In this document: piece after piece, positions 42,938-54,639 of the stretch
Numbering within the stretch: the first letter of the stretch is position 1
Layout of the letters: each line of letters starts with the position of its first letter
Assembly (NCBI RefSeq): GCF_030272615.1
Contig: NC_081414.1
Span: 238,735,233-238,799,232 of the forward strand
Direction of reading: 5' to 3'
DNA length: 64,000 bases
Origin: Cryptomeria japonica
Taxonomy: Eukaryota; Streptophyta; Pinopsida; Cupressales; Cupressaceae
Translations under genes and position numbers: made by a program
The notes under the pieces: generated by a model
Databases searched by the model: none
Told to the model about the DNA's origin: nothing
What the model saw: only the letters and a program-made list of their open reading frames with translations

Positions 42938-43265
42938 TTGGAATATGGAAACCAATCATTAAGAATAATACAATTTTAGTCCCACATTTGTATCCCTTCA
43001 TCCATCACAACTCATGCTAAAGGATAATTCAAAGCCCAAGATAAATAAGCCCTAAGAATATGAGTAAATATTAAGTATATTATTCATTATATGTTGCTAT
43101 TAGTTTGAAATATATTGATGCAATTCTAGGAGGAATGCTCATGAATGATTAAATCCATAAATCAACACCCTTAAAGTAAACCTCAGTACAACAAGAACCA
43201 TGACAGGGGAAGATTGAGTGCAAGGAAGAGGCATTCTCTTACCACATAAAGGAGAGTGAATAATA
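42938..43265. repeat. Decayed LTR-like repeat shared with 16.3-16.5 kb
   Basis: Begins TGTTGGAATATGGAAACCAA, a copia-LTR-like start, and includes AAGATTGAGTGCAAGGAAGA, shared with 16472-16500. No polypurine tract or primer site was seen. Confidence 0.45.
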
Positions 43266-43339
43266 TATTTTTGGCATTGTAGAAATTGTATCGACAACAA
43301 TAATGAATAATAGTTTTTATATGTAAGTTTTTTGAAAAT

Positions 43340-46200
43340 GTGCTTTGCAAGGGGTGGGTGGGAACTGTGTAGTGCAGACTAGAAGAATATTGGGAAGGAT
43401 GATGTTGATACTAAGGGTTTGGTTGCATATGGGATTCTAGACTCTTTGCAAGTGTTACCCTCAAAGGAATCTCATGTTGACTATCACTGCCTGTTTGGTT
43501 GCATATGAGATTGTGTTGGATGAAAGCCCCCGTAATGGGGGTGGGACCTTCTTAGGCTCTTCTATTCCCTCAATGAAATATTTTAGTCGGGATGCTAATG
43601 GTAGTGGGCCCACACCCTCCTCAATGGAAAAAATTAGTAACATTTCCCTAAGGAGTTAGAAGGATCTTTTTAACAATGGTCAGTTCATGACCATAGATGG
43701 GGTGTCTATTTAGCAATCTAAGAATGAAATGTGTTTGAATATAAAATAATCCCCCTTGAACAAAACCTTAGCAAAGATGGAGAACACCTTGGTTGGTAAG
43801 TTTGTGGGTAGACATGTGGAGATTACCTCAGTTTGAAAGTGGACAGCTGCAAGATTTGCGATTAATTCCTTTGGTAGTATTTTTGTACAAAAGAAAGCCT
43901 TGAAGGACCAGATTAACTCCTTACAAAAGGAAATGGAGATCTTAGGTGCCTCCTCAGATAGATTGGATTATGAAAATCCTCTTTTGGAAAAAAATCATAA
44001 TATTTTTATCAAAGAAGAATTATATTGAAAATAGAGTTCTAGAGTTCAATGGGTTAAGGAGATAGAAATATTAAATTTGACCACCAGTCAGCTAGTAGAC
44101 AAAAAAGAAGGAACAAAATTTAGGAGCAGATTGGTGAGTATGGTATCACCTATTGAAAGGAGGAGGATATCCATTGGGTGGCTATTTATCACTTTATTTC
44201 CTTGATTAATCCTTAGTCACCTTAGGATCCTTTTGCTAATGAGGCTTTTGTTAGGCTAGTCTAGGCTATTCCTAACATTATTGACCTTGATGATTTGAAT
44301 TTTCTAGAGTGCAAATTATCTAGTGATGAAGTAAAGGAAATGATATTCTCCTTTGGTTCTTCAAATCCTTGAGTCTAGATTGTTTTAGCACTTTTTTCAT
44401 TCAAGAGTTATGAAATATAATAGATTTGGATAATTCCCTGGTTACGAGAGAATCTATGTCATCAATATTTGTCCTGAAAGAGATTAATAAAATCTTTATT
44501 GTTTTAGTCCCTAAGAAATTGGGTGTCAATCATATGTCTTATTTTATGCCCAATAGTCTATGTAATACCTTGTATATAATATTTTTCAATCTCCTTGTTA
44601 ATAGAATAAGCCTTTCTTGAATAAGTAGATCCATATTAATGAGAAGGGTTTTGGTTTAGGTCTTTAGATTTTTGATGTTGTTCTTGTTATCGATGAAACT
44701 ATCAACTCTATGGAGAACAACTGAACAGAGGGTACAATCTTGAAACTAGACATCTCTAAATCTTACAATATGGTTTCATGGCCCTTTCTTTTCTTGGTGC
44801 TTAGTAATTATTTTTTAGGGGTAAATTCTTAAATTTGATTTAGGTATTCTTAAAGAACCCTATGTTTTTGGAGCTAGTCAATGGTTCCCCCAAGGTCTTT
44901 TCTCTTCTTTTGGTTGCCTCAAGAAGTGAGATCCCCTTCTTCCCTATCTCTTCAATCTCATGGTGTATATTTTAGAGAAAAATATGAATCTTTGTTTCCA
45001 CCAAGATATTCTTAAAGGGATAAAACCATCTTCTACCCCTTTTGTGATCTCCCATTAGCAATTTATGGATGACATAATTTTTTTTCACTCAATTTTGATG
45101 GTAGAGACAAAAGGTTGGTGTTATATCCTCTCAGATTATGCTTGTGCTTTGAGGTAAAAAATTAAACTAGACAAGAATGTTCTCTACTTTATGAATGTCC
45201 CCCAAAATATCTAGAACAAAATTACCATGATTTTGAAATTTCAAATTACTAGCCTCCCATCTTCTTATCTGGGCTTACCTTTAACTACTAGGAAGATGGA
45301 GGAGTTGGTCTAGAATAGGCTTGATGAAAGAATCTAGAGAAAATTTGTATGTTAGAAAGGTGCTATTCAAAGTAATGTTAGGAAAATCCAATTACTAAAG
45401 ACATATCTCCAAAGTACCTCAATTTATCTCATATCCTTTTTCCATCTTCTAGCATCATGGGCTAAGAATCTACATCAAAGTAAAAAATGATTCCTTTCAT
45501 TTAGTGTAGAACAAACAAATAGGATGTCTCTACTTTATTGGGAAATATTTTCTATAATAAAAGGTTTGGTGGGCTCAGTTTTAGGGATTCTTGTTCCTTA
45601 AGTTTGGCCCTTTTCGTGAGGATTAGGTGGATACTTTTGTTGATTAATTCTAACTAGTTGATAATCATGAAGAAAAAAAATACTCATGAAAGGGTTAATT
45701 ATTCTTTTTTGTTCTTTGGTATCCTTCCTAGAGGATCTCGTGTCTAAAATAATCTTCTTAAGACTACAAAATTACTTGAAAAGGGTATCCTATGGTAGGT
45801 TAGTAATGGAAATAATGTAAGATTACAAAAAGATCCATGGGTGTCCTCTATCCCCTTGGAGTTTCACCTCATTTTCTTGACTATTCAATGAGTTTTATTG
45901 GCCAAATATAGGAAATATAGGAGCTATATAATAGTGACTACTAGATTCCTAAGTCTTCCCCTCTGATGTGGAGAATGAATCCAATGGAGTTTGATATTCA
46001 GTTAAGAATGATTGGTGTGGATCTTCTTAGGATACTTAATAGAAACACATTTTTCAAATTGGATGATGAAGATAAGTTAATTTAGGATTCCTCCAAAAAT
46101 GGTAAGTTCTCCATCAATTTGGGATTTGAAATTGTTGTTTCATTCCCCTCCCCCACCCTCTTTAGTTACATAGTGTGGAATGAATGGAGATTAAACATCA
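43340..46200 (+). mobile_element. LINE C: heavily decayed LINE of a different lineage
   Basis: The plus strand shows SSDEVKEMIFSFGSSNP (about 44320, RT start), FIVLVPKKLGVNHMSYFMPN and SLCNTLYIIFFNLLVNRI (44480-44620), LKLDISKSYNMVSWPFLFLV (about 44745), KK-DPLLPYLFNLMVYIL (about 44930; RQGDPLSP consensus), QFMDDIIFFH (about 45060, catalytic loop FMDD), SYLGLPLTTRK (about 45265) and a zf-RVT-like DSSKNGKFSINLGF (about 46090). Stops are frequent. The FMDD/SYLGLPL type differs from LINE A (FTDD/RYLGIPF). 43340-44200 may be its ORF1/endonuclease part but shows no clear motif. Confidence 0.7.
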
Positions 46201-46299
46201 TGCACTGAATTGAGATTCTATATAATTCATTTGTATTTATTTTCTTTATAGAAGCATTATAGTTCCACTTTATAGAATATGGATTATAATCATAATTAT

Positions 46300-46690
46300 T
46301 TCTCCTTCATTAGAAGCTACCCGATTCACCTTCGAAAGGGTGATAATCTTTGTACAAGAGAGATAGTAACTCTCCCAAGACACTTTCCATATTGTGCCCC
46401 CATTAGCATTTGGAGTAAGATAATACAGCGTTGAGAATCCATTGCATGAGACTCAGTGGCCATATTTTGATTAGCTATTGGGTGTGTACCTAAGCTTGCA
46501 AGAAAAGATTTTCTCTCCTCAGCCAACTCCCTTAGGGTTTAGCATGCTTGAAGTCACTTATCACATCATGTGTTTGCTATGTATTCATCCCTAAATTAAA
46601 AAATGAGACATCTAAAACTAGAAAACATAAGCAGAACATCAAAATTCACTAATCGGAATTCGGCAAAACAAAACATATTTTTCATTATCC
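46300..46690. other. Interval without clear feature
   Basis: A 66-codon minus-strand frame (46326-46526) has no recognisable domain. GCATTTGGAGTAAGATAATACAG-like text could be gene-derived but cannot be placed. Confidence 0.3.
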
Positions 46691-46860
46691 TGTTCTTTGT
46701 CGTATGAGTCAAGTGATTTGTCGTACGAGGAATCTGTTTTGTCGTATGGTTCATAAAGTTTTGTCATATGAGTATCTCTCTTTCAAAGGAAATTTTTGAT
46801 TTGTCCTCTGGTCTTGTATCTTTTGTCATATGGTTCATGAACTATTGTCGCACGAGTCTT
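46690..46860. repeat. 21-22-bp periodic repeat, TTGTCGTAYGAG motif
   Basis: TTGTC-(G/A)-TA(T/C)G-(AG/GT) occurs at 46697, 46718, 46739, 46761, 46801, 46823 and 46845: steps of 21, 21, 22, 40, 22 and 22 bases, so about eight units with one lost. Two end types (GAG and GGTTCAT) are mixed, hinting at a dimeric higher-order unit of about 43 bp. It lies just upstream of the gypsy remnant. Confidence 0.7.
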
Positions 46861-47878
46861 TGTTTTTATCAGTCTAGAGCTACTGCTTTGCATGACTTTT
46901 TTAGGTCTGTCATTTTGCTTGACCAGTTTACAGTAATCATAAACATCTATTATCTATTGTTCAATGCTTAAATTACCTACTTGGTTTGCTTGATCAAGTT
47001 ATCACCTGTCAAATCAAATTCTAGAAATATACACTTTAAGATTTTCAAGTGCTCACCCTCAACAAGTTCAAAATCTAAACATCTCAAAGTGCATTATCAC
47101 CCTTTTTGGTAAACTAATCACTCAAACATAGTTTCTTATTAGGATCAATCATCCTTTATCACAAAACTGAAATGTTTGGTAAGGATAATCTTGTCCCACA
47201 TCATAGGATATATCATTCCTACTAGACTTGGTTTTATCAAATCATCTAAAATTCTATCAAACAATAGCTTCATGCACACAATCCAAGGAACCATAATTTG
47301 CATCAATTCTATCAAACATGGAAAAACAAATGTAGCTAAAAGATCAAGGGATTGGAGAATACTCACTCTTAGGGACAAACAAACAAGAGCAACTTGAACT
47401 TGAAAGAGGAGAAGCAGATGTAGAATTTGATGTAGTTCACATGTATGCAAAGCAAACATTAGGAACTAGCCTACTTGAATCAGAATAACATTCAATTGAC
47501 ATGGACTTAACCGAGGATGATTAGGAGTTTTTTATGCAAGGTCATTCTAACGAGATTATTGTTCTAAACATGGATATACATATTGAAATCTCTAATATCT
47601 CTATCATGACCTGAAATATCTTTGACATAATTCAACATGAGGACCCTTTATCCTTCATCCCTCCTAAGCCTATGGACTGGGAAAATGAAGGACATACCAC
47701 CAATGATACCTTTCCTAATGACCATGCCATATCCTTATATCTTAATGAAATGAAACCTGCAACCACTTTCACTAGGGATTCTGCTAACGTATCTTCCAGT
47801 CAAGTGTGTGTTAAATCTCCCAGTTGCAAAAGTTAAAATCAAGAAAACAATATCAGGTATAATGTTGAAAACAATTTA

Positions 47879-48832
47879 TTGGCAACATTAGACTGGGAAA
47901 AAGTAAAAATAAAGAATGAACCTAATGGTGAAAACCTCCTCGAGGCACCAGAGGATGGGATATTTGACACCTTAATTGAATTTTATCAAGAAAGGTCATC
48001 TATTTTGATAGAACTAGTAGAGGTAGTTATCTTTGGCACAACTGATCTACATCCAACAACATCTTTATAAAAACTAGCAAGACAGAAATATTGGGAACTC
48101 TTCAAAAGAAGGCAAATTAATTTTACTTGGTCATATACAAACATTCTAGGGTTCGATCCATATCTTACAATATATCACCCAAATATCAGTCCAGGAGAAA
48201 GCATCAATAATTATACACAAAACACATCAGGAGCAGGCATTCTATTCATCACACCAAAAGGTCATACAATCCCAAAAGCATACAAATTAATCTTTCCATG
48301 CACCAACAAAACAGCAGAGTATGAAGCTTTGGTTACAAGTATCAAAATGGCTAAAGAATGGAATATTACACAACTTCAAGTCTTTGAAGACTCCCAGCTC
48401 TTCATCAATCAAATTAATGACGATTGTCAACCAAAGGACAAAAAATTAGTGCTTTATAAAAAGATGTTTGATGATTTCAAAAAATATTTTGTAGAAATAA
48501 CTTTTCAGTAGATTCCAAGAAATGACAACAAAGTAGCAGATGCCATGGTTACACTTGCTTCTCTCTTTCAAACACAAGAAAATGAATAGCATTATGAATT
48601 CCTGGTGGAAGAATTATTTTACCCTACCTATAATTGTCCTGATTCCCAAACCATCTGTCAAATTAATCGACATAATTCCTCCCGCTATGGCCAAACTTAC
48701 ACATACCTGAAAGATAACACCTTACCTCCCGAATTATCAAAAAATCAAAAGAGAAACTTTATTCGCCAATCCTCCCGTTTTACTCTCATTGCAGATACCT
48801 TATTTAAACAAGGTCTAGAAAGTACTTTTTAA
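47879..48832 (+). pseudogene. Gypsy pol remnant: linker, RNase H, integrase zinc domain
   Basis: RNase H begins abruptly at SGAGILFITPKGHTIPKAY (about 48230), without its first strand, then CTNKTAEYEALVTSIKMAKE (Glu), LQVFEDSQLFINQI (Asp; Gly-to-Glu just before it) and RNDNKVADAM (last Asp). The junction with the pre-RT text near 48185-48205 marks the RT deletion. After a stop near 48588 the integrase HHCC region follows, with RNFIRQSSRFTLIADTLFKQ, then (48830-48975) RCIEQEEAKKALHEVH, CSTHSSG and GYYWPTM. Several stops; not functional. Confidence 0.8.
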
Positions 48833-48975
48833 AGATGTATTGAACAAGAAGAAGCTAAGAAGGCCTTACATGAAGTCCATAAAAAAATTTGTAGCACTCA
48901 TTCAAGTGGTCTTAGCCTTTCGAAAAAACTCATATGCTCGGGCTATTATTGGCCGACTATGGAACTGATCCATGA

Positions 48976-49262
48976 ATGAAGACAAAATGCCTTTGATCAT
49001 CTAAAGGTATATCAACAAAGAATGTGTCAGAGCTATAATCACAGGGTCAAATCACTAATCTTTCAAGTGGGAGAACTAGTGCTAAAGAAAAATCCATGCA
49101 ACCAAGTAGATCGAGAAAAGAAATGAAAGTTTGAACCAAACTGGTTAGGTCCATTTGTGGTCATAACAGTATTTGGGTCAAGAGCATATCAGCTATCAAC
49201 ATAGGACGAAGATCAACTTGAGGAACCTATCAATAGCATGTATCTGAAAAAAAATTATGTTT
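48976..49262 (+). pseudogene. Gypsy integrase C-terminal domain
   Basis: Directly after GYYWPTMELIHE and a TGA the text jumps to RQNAFDHLKVYQQRM, NHRVKSLIFQVGELVLKKN (the usual xVGDLVLxK strand), KFEPNWLGPFVVITVFG and SRAYQLS. Between the zinc domain and this point the whole DDE core (about 150 residues) is missing. Two in-frame stops. Confidence 0.78.
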
Positions 49263-49264
49263 GA

Positions 49265-50480
49265 AAAAGAAGAAAAATAAAAAACAGTGAAAAAATAGTA
49301 TAATATAAAATCAAATCAAATATTAGAAAAAGTGCAATAAAAATAGATGGTGAAAACCTAGCAAACAGACTCTATCTATACGCTAGCTCTTCCATCTATC
49401 AGTGCATGCATCTTCCCACTTGCATTCATTCATTTTCCATCAACGTTGATCATCATAAAGCCTTTGTACATACGCAAACATCATAGCTGCCCTCTCACCA
49501 TGGTTTTGATCATTGGGTATATCATAACGAATTTGTTTCTAGGTTTGGGACAAAATCATACACCTAGCTGGGGGCAAACTCTTAATCATTTTGAGCTAAA
49601 TCAAACAAGTAGAACAAACAGTTAGATAACACTTATCAAGCAAAAACTGAAACACATCCAATGTTGAACATGAGATCAAATTATCAACCATCAAACTATC
49701 AATTATCAAGCTATCATGAAGTCAATCTAAGAACATCACACACTTTTCAGTGGATAATATATTTTGGATAATGATTGTAATATGATTGTTCAACTTTTTT
49801 ATATTGCTTTTTGCTATCATGATTTCTGAGTGACTCCAGGATGTCATTGGCTAGAGGAACAAGGAAGGAAAATGATATTTTTCTTGTCTGCTGTTTGAAA
49901 ATTAATCATTAATATGTGAAAATTTGTCTCGGGATATGATCATTAGATTATCATTGAAGAGATTTCTGATTTGCATATTAAAATGAAAAATACTGCCCGT
50001 TTTACGCAAACAACACTCAGGTCATCTTGGTTCATTTATACCTCGATGCTTGTGCTAACTTGCTATATCAAAATCCAAGAAAACAGTGCTCAAATAATCA
50101 TGGTTTAATTATACCATCGATGTTTGCACTCATTTCCCACATTTTAAAATCTCAATGATGATAAAACAAAAAAGCAATAATCTAGTGACTGGTCCGGTCG
50201 TAGCTTTTCATTTTAGCTTGCATTTCATTCTTGTATGGGATCCCATATGCCCCTTTTATCCAAGGTTAAATATATCTCATGAATCATCAAAGTATCATCA
50301 CAAGTGTATACGCAATTGGAATAATGACATATATATTTAGATGTTGTCAACCCTATGAAAATCTTAGGCTATCTCTCTCAACAGAATCAACAATTAGCAT
50401 ATCCAAAAATTTCTGCAACTCGACATCAAAAAACTGTCAGTTATTTATATAATCAACCTTATCAAATCAAATCAATCAAT
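49265..50480. other. Long 3' non-coding region of the gypsy element
   Basis: About 1.7 kb separates the end of pol (49262) from the LTR (50995). No reading frame with a domain was found; the 61-codon frame at 50155 looks random. Long 3' spacers are usual in some plant gypsy lineages. Confidence 0.45.
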
Positions 50481-50498
50481 CAAACCTAATAGATTCTA

Positions 50499-50695
50499 TC
50501 ATGTCTTATACAAGATGTATCCTTCCTAAAACTAGACGATCTGATTTTGATTCATGTCTTATATAGGATGTATCTTTTCTGAAACAAGACGTTCTAATCA
50601 TGTCTTATATAGGATGAATCCTTCCTGAAACCAAACGCTCTGATCATCTTTGTCTTATACAGGATGTATCCTTCCTAAAACTAGACTAGATTTCG
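50499..50695. repeat. ~50-bp minisatellite in the gypsy 3' spacer
   Basis: Four units start at 50499, 50552, 50598 and 50648. Core: TGTCTTATANAGGATG then TATCCTTCCT-AAAC-AGAC. Units differ by substitutions and small indels, so the array is old. Confidence 0.8.
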
Positions 50696-50994
50696 ATCTT
50701 ATCAATATAATCGATCAATATTTATCAATCTTATCTATCTAAGCAATCAAGCTAATAGAAGAAATCACATTTTCATCAAACCACAGTTTCAGAAATCAAA
50801 TCATTTCTATCAGGATATCAATTTTGCAAAAACTCCAAAGATCGATTATCTCAATTGATCTCTTGAGGGGGCATCATCATACCGGAATTTAGCAATTAAG
50901 AGCCGGGGCATCCTATCAAACCAATATCATCATAAAAATTAGATTATTCTTTAAATCAACGCGTCATCACACCTCGCTTCAAAGAGGGAAAAAA

Positions 50995-52024
50995 TGTATA
51001 CACCTAAAAATGGTCTGAAGATAATTAATTGAATAAGCAATTATTTAATTACTCTCCCTCCCCAATTTAATTGAATTCATCAACAATTTGATTAAAATCC
51101 TCCCCTTTCATCTACTTATTAATAAATCTAAGGATTTATTTAATAGGCTTATTTCAACAATCCCCTTTGATTAATTAATTCAAATTAATTAATTCTTCTC
51201 CTAACCTAACCATTCCTAACGCTAACCCATTCCATTTACCACATGTCCCCTTTCCTTGAACACTTTACCCTCTCATGAGGAAAGCTTTGTGACAGTTGTT
51301 ACTAAGTGTTCCCTTTCATCTAACCTCTTCTATAATCTTTGTGACACTTGTCACTAAGTGTTCCCTTTCATCTAAACTCTTCTAGAATCTTTGTGACACT
51401 TGTCACTAAGTGTTCCCTTTCATCTAACCTCTTCTAGAATCTTTGTGACACTTGTCACTAAGTGTTCCCTTTTATCCAACTCTTCTAGAAGCCTCTTGAC
51501 ACTTGTCACCATAGAGATGACAGATGTTCCCTTTAATCCAGTCTATTTGCCAACCTCCTCCAATTTCATCATTGATATCTTCAAACTTAATCTTGAGCAT
51601 TGATTCCTACCACCTCACCCCTAGCCTTGGAAATCCTATAAATAGACCTCATTTTGGAGCAATAATGATCCCATCTCATTTGCATTCAAGCATTGTTATT
51701 ATAGGCATCTAGCTTCTAGTTTATGACTTTAGCAATGTTATCAAGTTCAATTTTAGCTTAAATCTTAGCTTATTTCATAGCAATATCATAGAATTATATA
51801 GCTTAAATCATATATCTCATCTAGCTTATGCATCTTCATCATTTAAATCCTCCATGTAAGTGTATTCAAGTCACTGGAATTTGCATAACCAGATCTGAGA
51901 GCAAAATTCATACTCCCATTTACTAGGAGGTAATAGATTGATTAGCTATGGTTTTATCTTTCATTGATTAATTTTCTAACCATTGCTTGTAATGATTTAT
52001 TGAGTGTTTTGTGTTGCATTTGCA
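50995..52024 (+). repeat. Gypsy 3' LTR
   Basis: Starts TGTATACACCTAAAAATGG directly after the polypurine tract and probably ends TTGCATTTGCA at about 52024 (TG...CA, about 1030 bp). The TATA box CCTATAAATAGACC lies at 51635-51647, with the predicted start about 30 bases on. It is distantly similar to minus-strand LTRs (a), (b) and (c): same start, AT-rich first third, CATGTCCCC and CTAACCTAACC-type stretches, the GTGACA-N2-TGTCAC palindrome upstream of the TATA, and a comparable end. The right limit is approximate. Confidence 0.75.
51285..51542 (+). repeat. 52-bp tandem repeat in U3 with internal palindrome
   Basis: Units start at 51285, 51337, 51389, 51441 and (partial) about 51493; the step is exactly 52 bases between the first four. 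Each contains CTTTGTGACACTTGTCAC then AAGTGTTCCCTTT. GTGACA-CT-TGTCAC is a perfect 6-bp-arm palindrome in units 2, 3 and 4. The array ends about 100 bases before the TATA box, the usual place for retrotransposon enhancers. Confidence 0.85.
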
Positions 52025-52600
52025 GGTATAACAGGTACACACTTTATATATACATGACACTAAACATCTAGAGAGAATGTCATGGTAGCCCCAATGATAT
52101 AGATTGTCTCCTACAAGGGTGAATCAGACACAACAACGAATAAGTTTAGACGAAGATTGAAAGAGCTACAACTTCATTGAAGTGGGATACAACATTAAAG
52201 TGTCTAAGATATATGGTTATAATTCTCATTATCTCATTATAATTGGGTCTTGAGCTATAGTATCAATTTTGAGGATAATATATTTTGAAGAGTACAAAAA
52301 ATGATTATTAGCTTTGAACATATTTCCTTAATGAGGAACTTGATATGATTAATTAAATTGGGATAGGCCTAAACATTTTACATATCTATTAAAGATAAAT
52401 TACTTGGGATGCATGAGAAGTGCACACGTAGTCAAAAAACTATATCTAACCATTAAAACAAGCTAAAACTGAATAGATGAACAAGATAGAACCACTAAAT
52501 AGCAAAACAAAAAATAAGAAAAAAATTCAATCACCTACCAAAAACATGAAGGAATGGTCTACCAAGTTGGCACACATTATCATCCGGCTAATCATGACTT
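52025..52600. other. No recognisable feature
   Basis: AT-rich flank to the right of the gypsy LTR. No matching flank or coding signal was seen. Confidence 0.3.
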
Positions 52601-54340
52601 TAAGCTTTAATTTTTTTTAAAACTTTTTGTTAGAATCTTTCCAAGAGGTTAGAGTGCCCAAATTTGGAGTAGCCTTGACAAAAGAGGTGAGGGGGTCTGA
52701 TGCCACATAAGGAGAATCGAGGTGTATTTTCTCTTCACCTTCCTTTTCTCTATCACCTCCTAGATTGCATGTAGAGAGACCCAATTATTCATCACCATTT
52801 CTTGTCTTAGAGCAATGATTTTCTCTACCTTTCTTTTCAAAGCCTCATGGTTTTCCTTAAACTCAACCAATTCTCTCCTCTCATCCCATTGAGAAATTTT
52901 GGAAATGTTATGATCCTCAAGCTTCTTCTCTATAGTCTCTCATTTTTCTAATTTCTTGACCATGTCATCGACAACATTCCATGTTATTCAAGGACTTGTT
53001 TTTTTATTACTTTAGCAAGAAAGGGACCTTGGACCCTTACAGACAACAAAACTAGAGAGCAACAACACATCCATTGGCATCGAATAACCAAACACCTATA
53101 AAGAATGAAAATAGCTCTTAAAAGTAATAAAAAACTAATATACCCACATAACTAAACATAATAACCCTATCTATATTCCTACTATCCATAATATAGCTAC
53201 TAGCATAATAGTATCATAGCACTTAATCCAAATATAAACACCCAATATAAGGCATGCATGATTGTTTAGATAAAATTCCATATTAAAACTAATACTATCA
53301 GGATTCAAAATTAACACAAACTAAAAAAGCACCAACCTAGCTACATCCTAATCATCCTTTTTGAGGTTCCAATCTTGTGCAAGATATTGCATCTATTCCT
53401 TCCAGGTCTTAGTGTGTAATGTGTCCTATTTTTTCTCCTCCTCTTTCCCTTTGACATCCTTCTTCATCTTTTTATTCTTTTTCTTCATCCTGCTCTGTCC
53501 TGAGACAAACCCAATGGCCACTTTTCATATTATTCCATCAATAAAAGATCATAGGGAATTCAAGGCCTCCCCCATTAGCTGATATTGTTTCCTATATTCC
53601 TCCACCTTCCCTTCAAGGTTCATGACCCTAACCTATAGGTCAATTATCTGGTTTTGTTGTTTTTGGCACTAAAATTCTCTTTCTTAGTAGGAGAGTCCTA
53701 GGAATAAGGCACCAAATCCACATCCTCAAAATAATTTTGAGGTGGGTAGTTCTGCTCTAAATCAACCTTGTCCTCTAGGAATTTCACAAACCCTTCGTAT
53801 CAACCTTACTATCCTCCCTTTGTTCCTCCCCTTCCACATAAAATTCCTCATCCTCTGCCTCCTCACTAGAGCAACCACCACCATCATTAGGGGTGAGAAC
53901 CTCCTCTAGATTAGGGGAAACATCTTTGGCTTTAATTTTTTTATTTTTTTTGTCTTTGGCAAGGAGACGAGCCAACCTTCTTTCACCAAGACTTCCCTCC
54001 TACTTCTCCTTTTTATGTAGGTTATTTTCATCCACTTTAAAGAGTCATGCAAATGAAGGTCAATTGTAATGTGCTTCTTGCTAGAATCCTATTTAGTCCT
54101 TCTAGCCTTAGCCAAGCTATTTTTAGGGGTTAAAGCTTTTCTTTTTTTAGAGTTCATCTTGAGTAGGGAAATTTCTAGGGCTTTTGATTCCAATTCAATA
54201 GAGGGATTTTTACCTTTATATTTGGCAACATGGGTATTCACATTCGAAGGCAGAGGGTTACTTTCAATGAGATCAATTCTCACAGATGAGCATTGGGCCT
54301 CATTTTTTTGCTTAGAAATCGCTAGGAGGGTTAACAAATG
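52600..54340 (-). pseudogene. ORF3-like coiled-coil region downstream of LINE D
   Basis: Minus-strand pieces: a Lys-rich stretch with KKRKALTPKNSLAKARRTK (54160-54089); RRLARLLAKDKKNKKIKAKD then an acidic run EEAEDEEFYVEGEEQ (53990-53784); and a helical region with ISKISQWDERRELVEF and VEKIIALRQEM (52920-52790). Stops separate them. The layout (acidic linker followed by coiled coil, after a LINE RT in the same orientation) parallels the C-terminal half of ORF3 at 40.1-41.0 kb, but I cannot align them reliably, and the globular ORF3 domain is not visible here. Confidence 0.4.
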
Positions 54341-54639
54341 GCTTCAGTGAGGGCTATGATCAAATGCATACTTATATACATAAATAAGCCCTTGATGAAG
54401 TAGTGGGGCCTCCCCCTTCAAGATGCTAACATACAATGAAGAGAAACTTGATAATATGGAAAGTTAATTTTCTCACCATGACTTATGTGATTAAGGAGAG
54501 GGAAATAGTAGTTTTGCACAACTAGGTATCAGCCCTCTAAAGTAAAATATTTCATTAAAAAATAACTATCATTTGCATAAGGTTTAGGGAGGACTGAGTG
54601 ATCATACTCATTTTGCACCACAATTGACTCTCATCAACT

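Larger units (their letters stand above)
47500..50994 (+). mobile_element. Ty3/gypsy element internal region, lacking RT and integrase core
   Basis: Plus-strand order: pre-RT linker with DAPED/FDTLIEFYQER-type text (47879-48070, APEDGIFDTLIEFYQE); a broken stretch WSYTNILGFDPYL (about 48150); RNase H (about 48205-48590); zinc-binding integrase N-terminus (48600-48980); integrase C-terminus (48985-49260); a long non-coding 3' region; a polypurine tract AAAGAGGGAAAAAA (50981-50994); then the 3' LTR. The RT domain and the catalytic integrase core are missing as two clean gaps in otherwise collinear sequence. No 5' LTR was found. Confidence 0.78.

Noticed and set aside
47145-47459. 104-codon minus frame that looks like a membrane protein
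   Set aside because: Leu/Ile-rich text is expected from the complement of this A-rich sequence, no signal peptide or family motif is seen, and it lies beside plus-strand gypsy sequence.
54069-54350. 93-codon plus frame
   Set aside because: It is the complement of the Lys-rich ORF3-like region, whose minus-strand reading is compositionally more like a protein.
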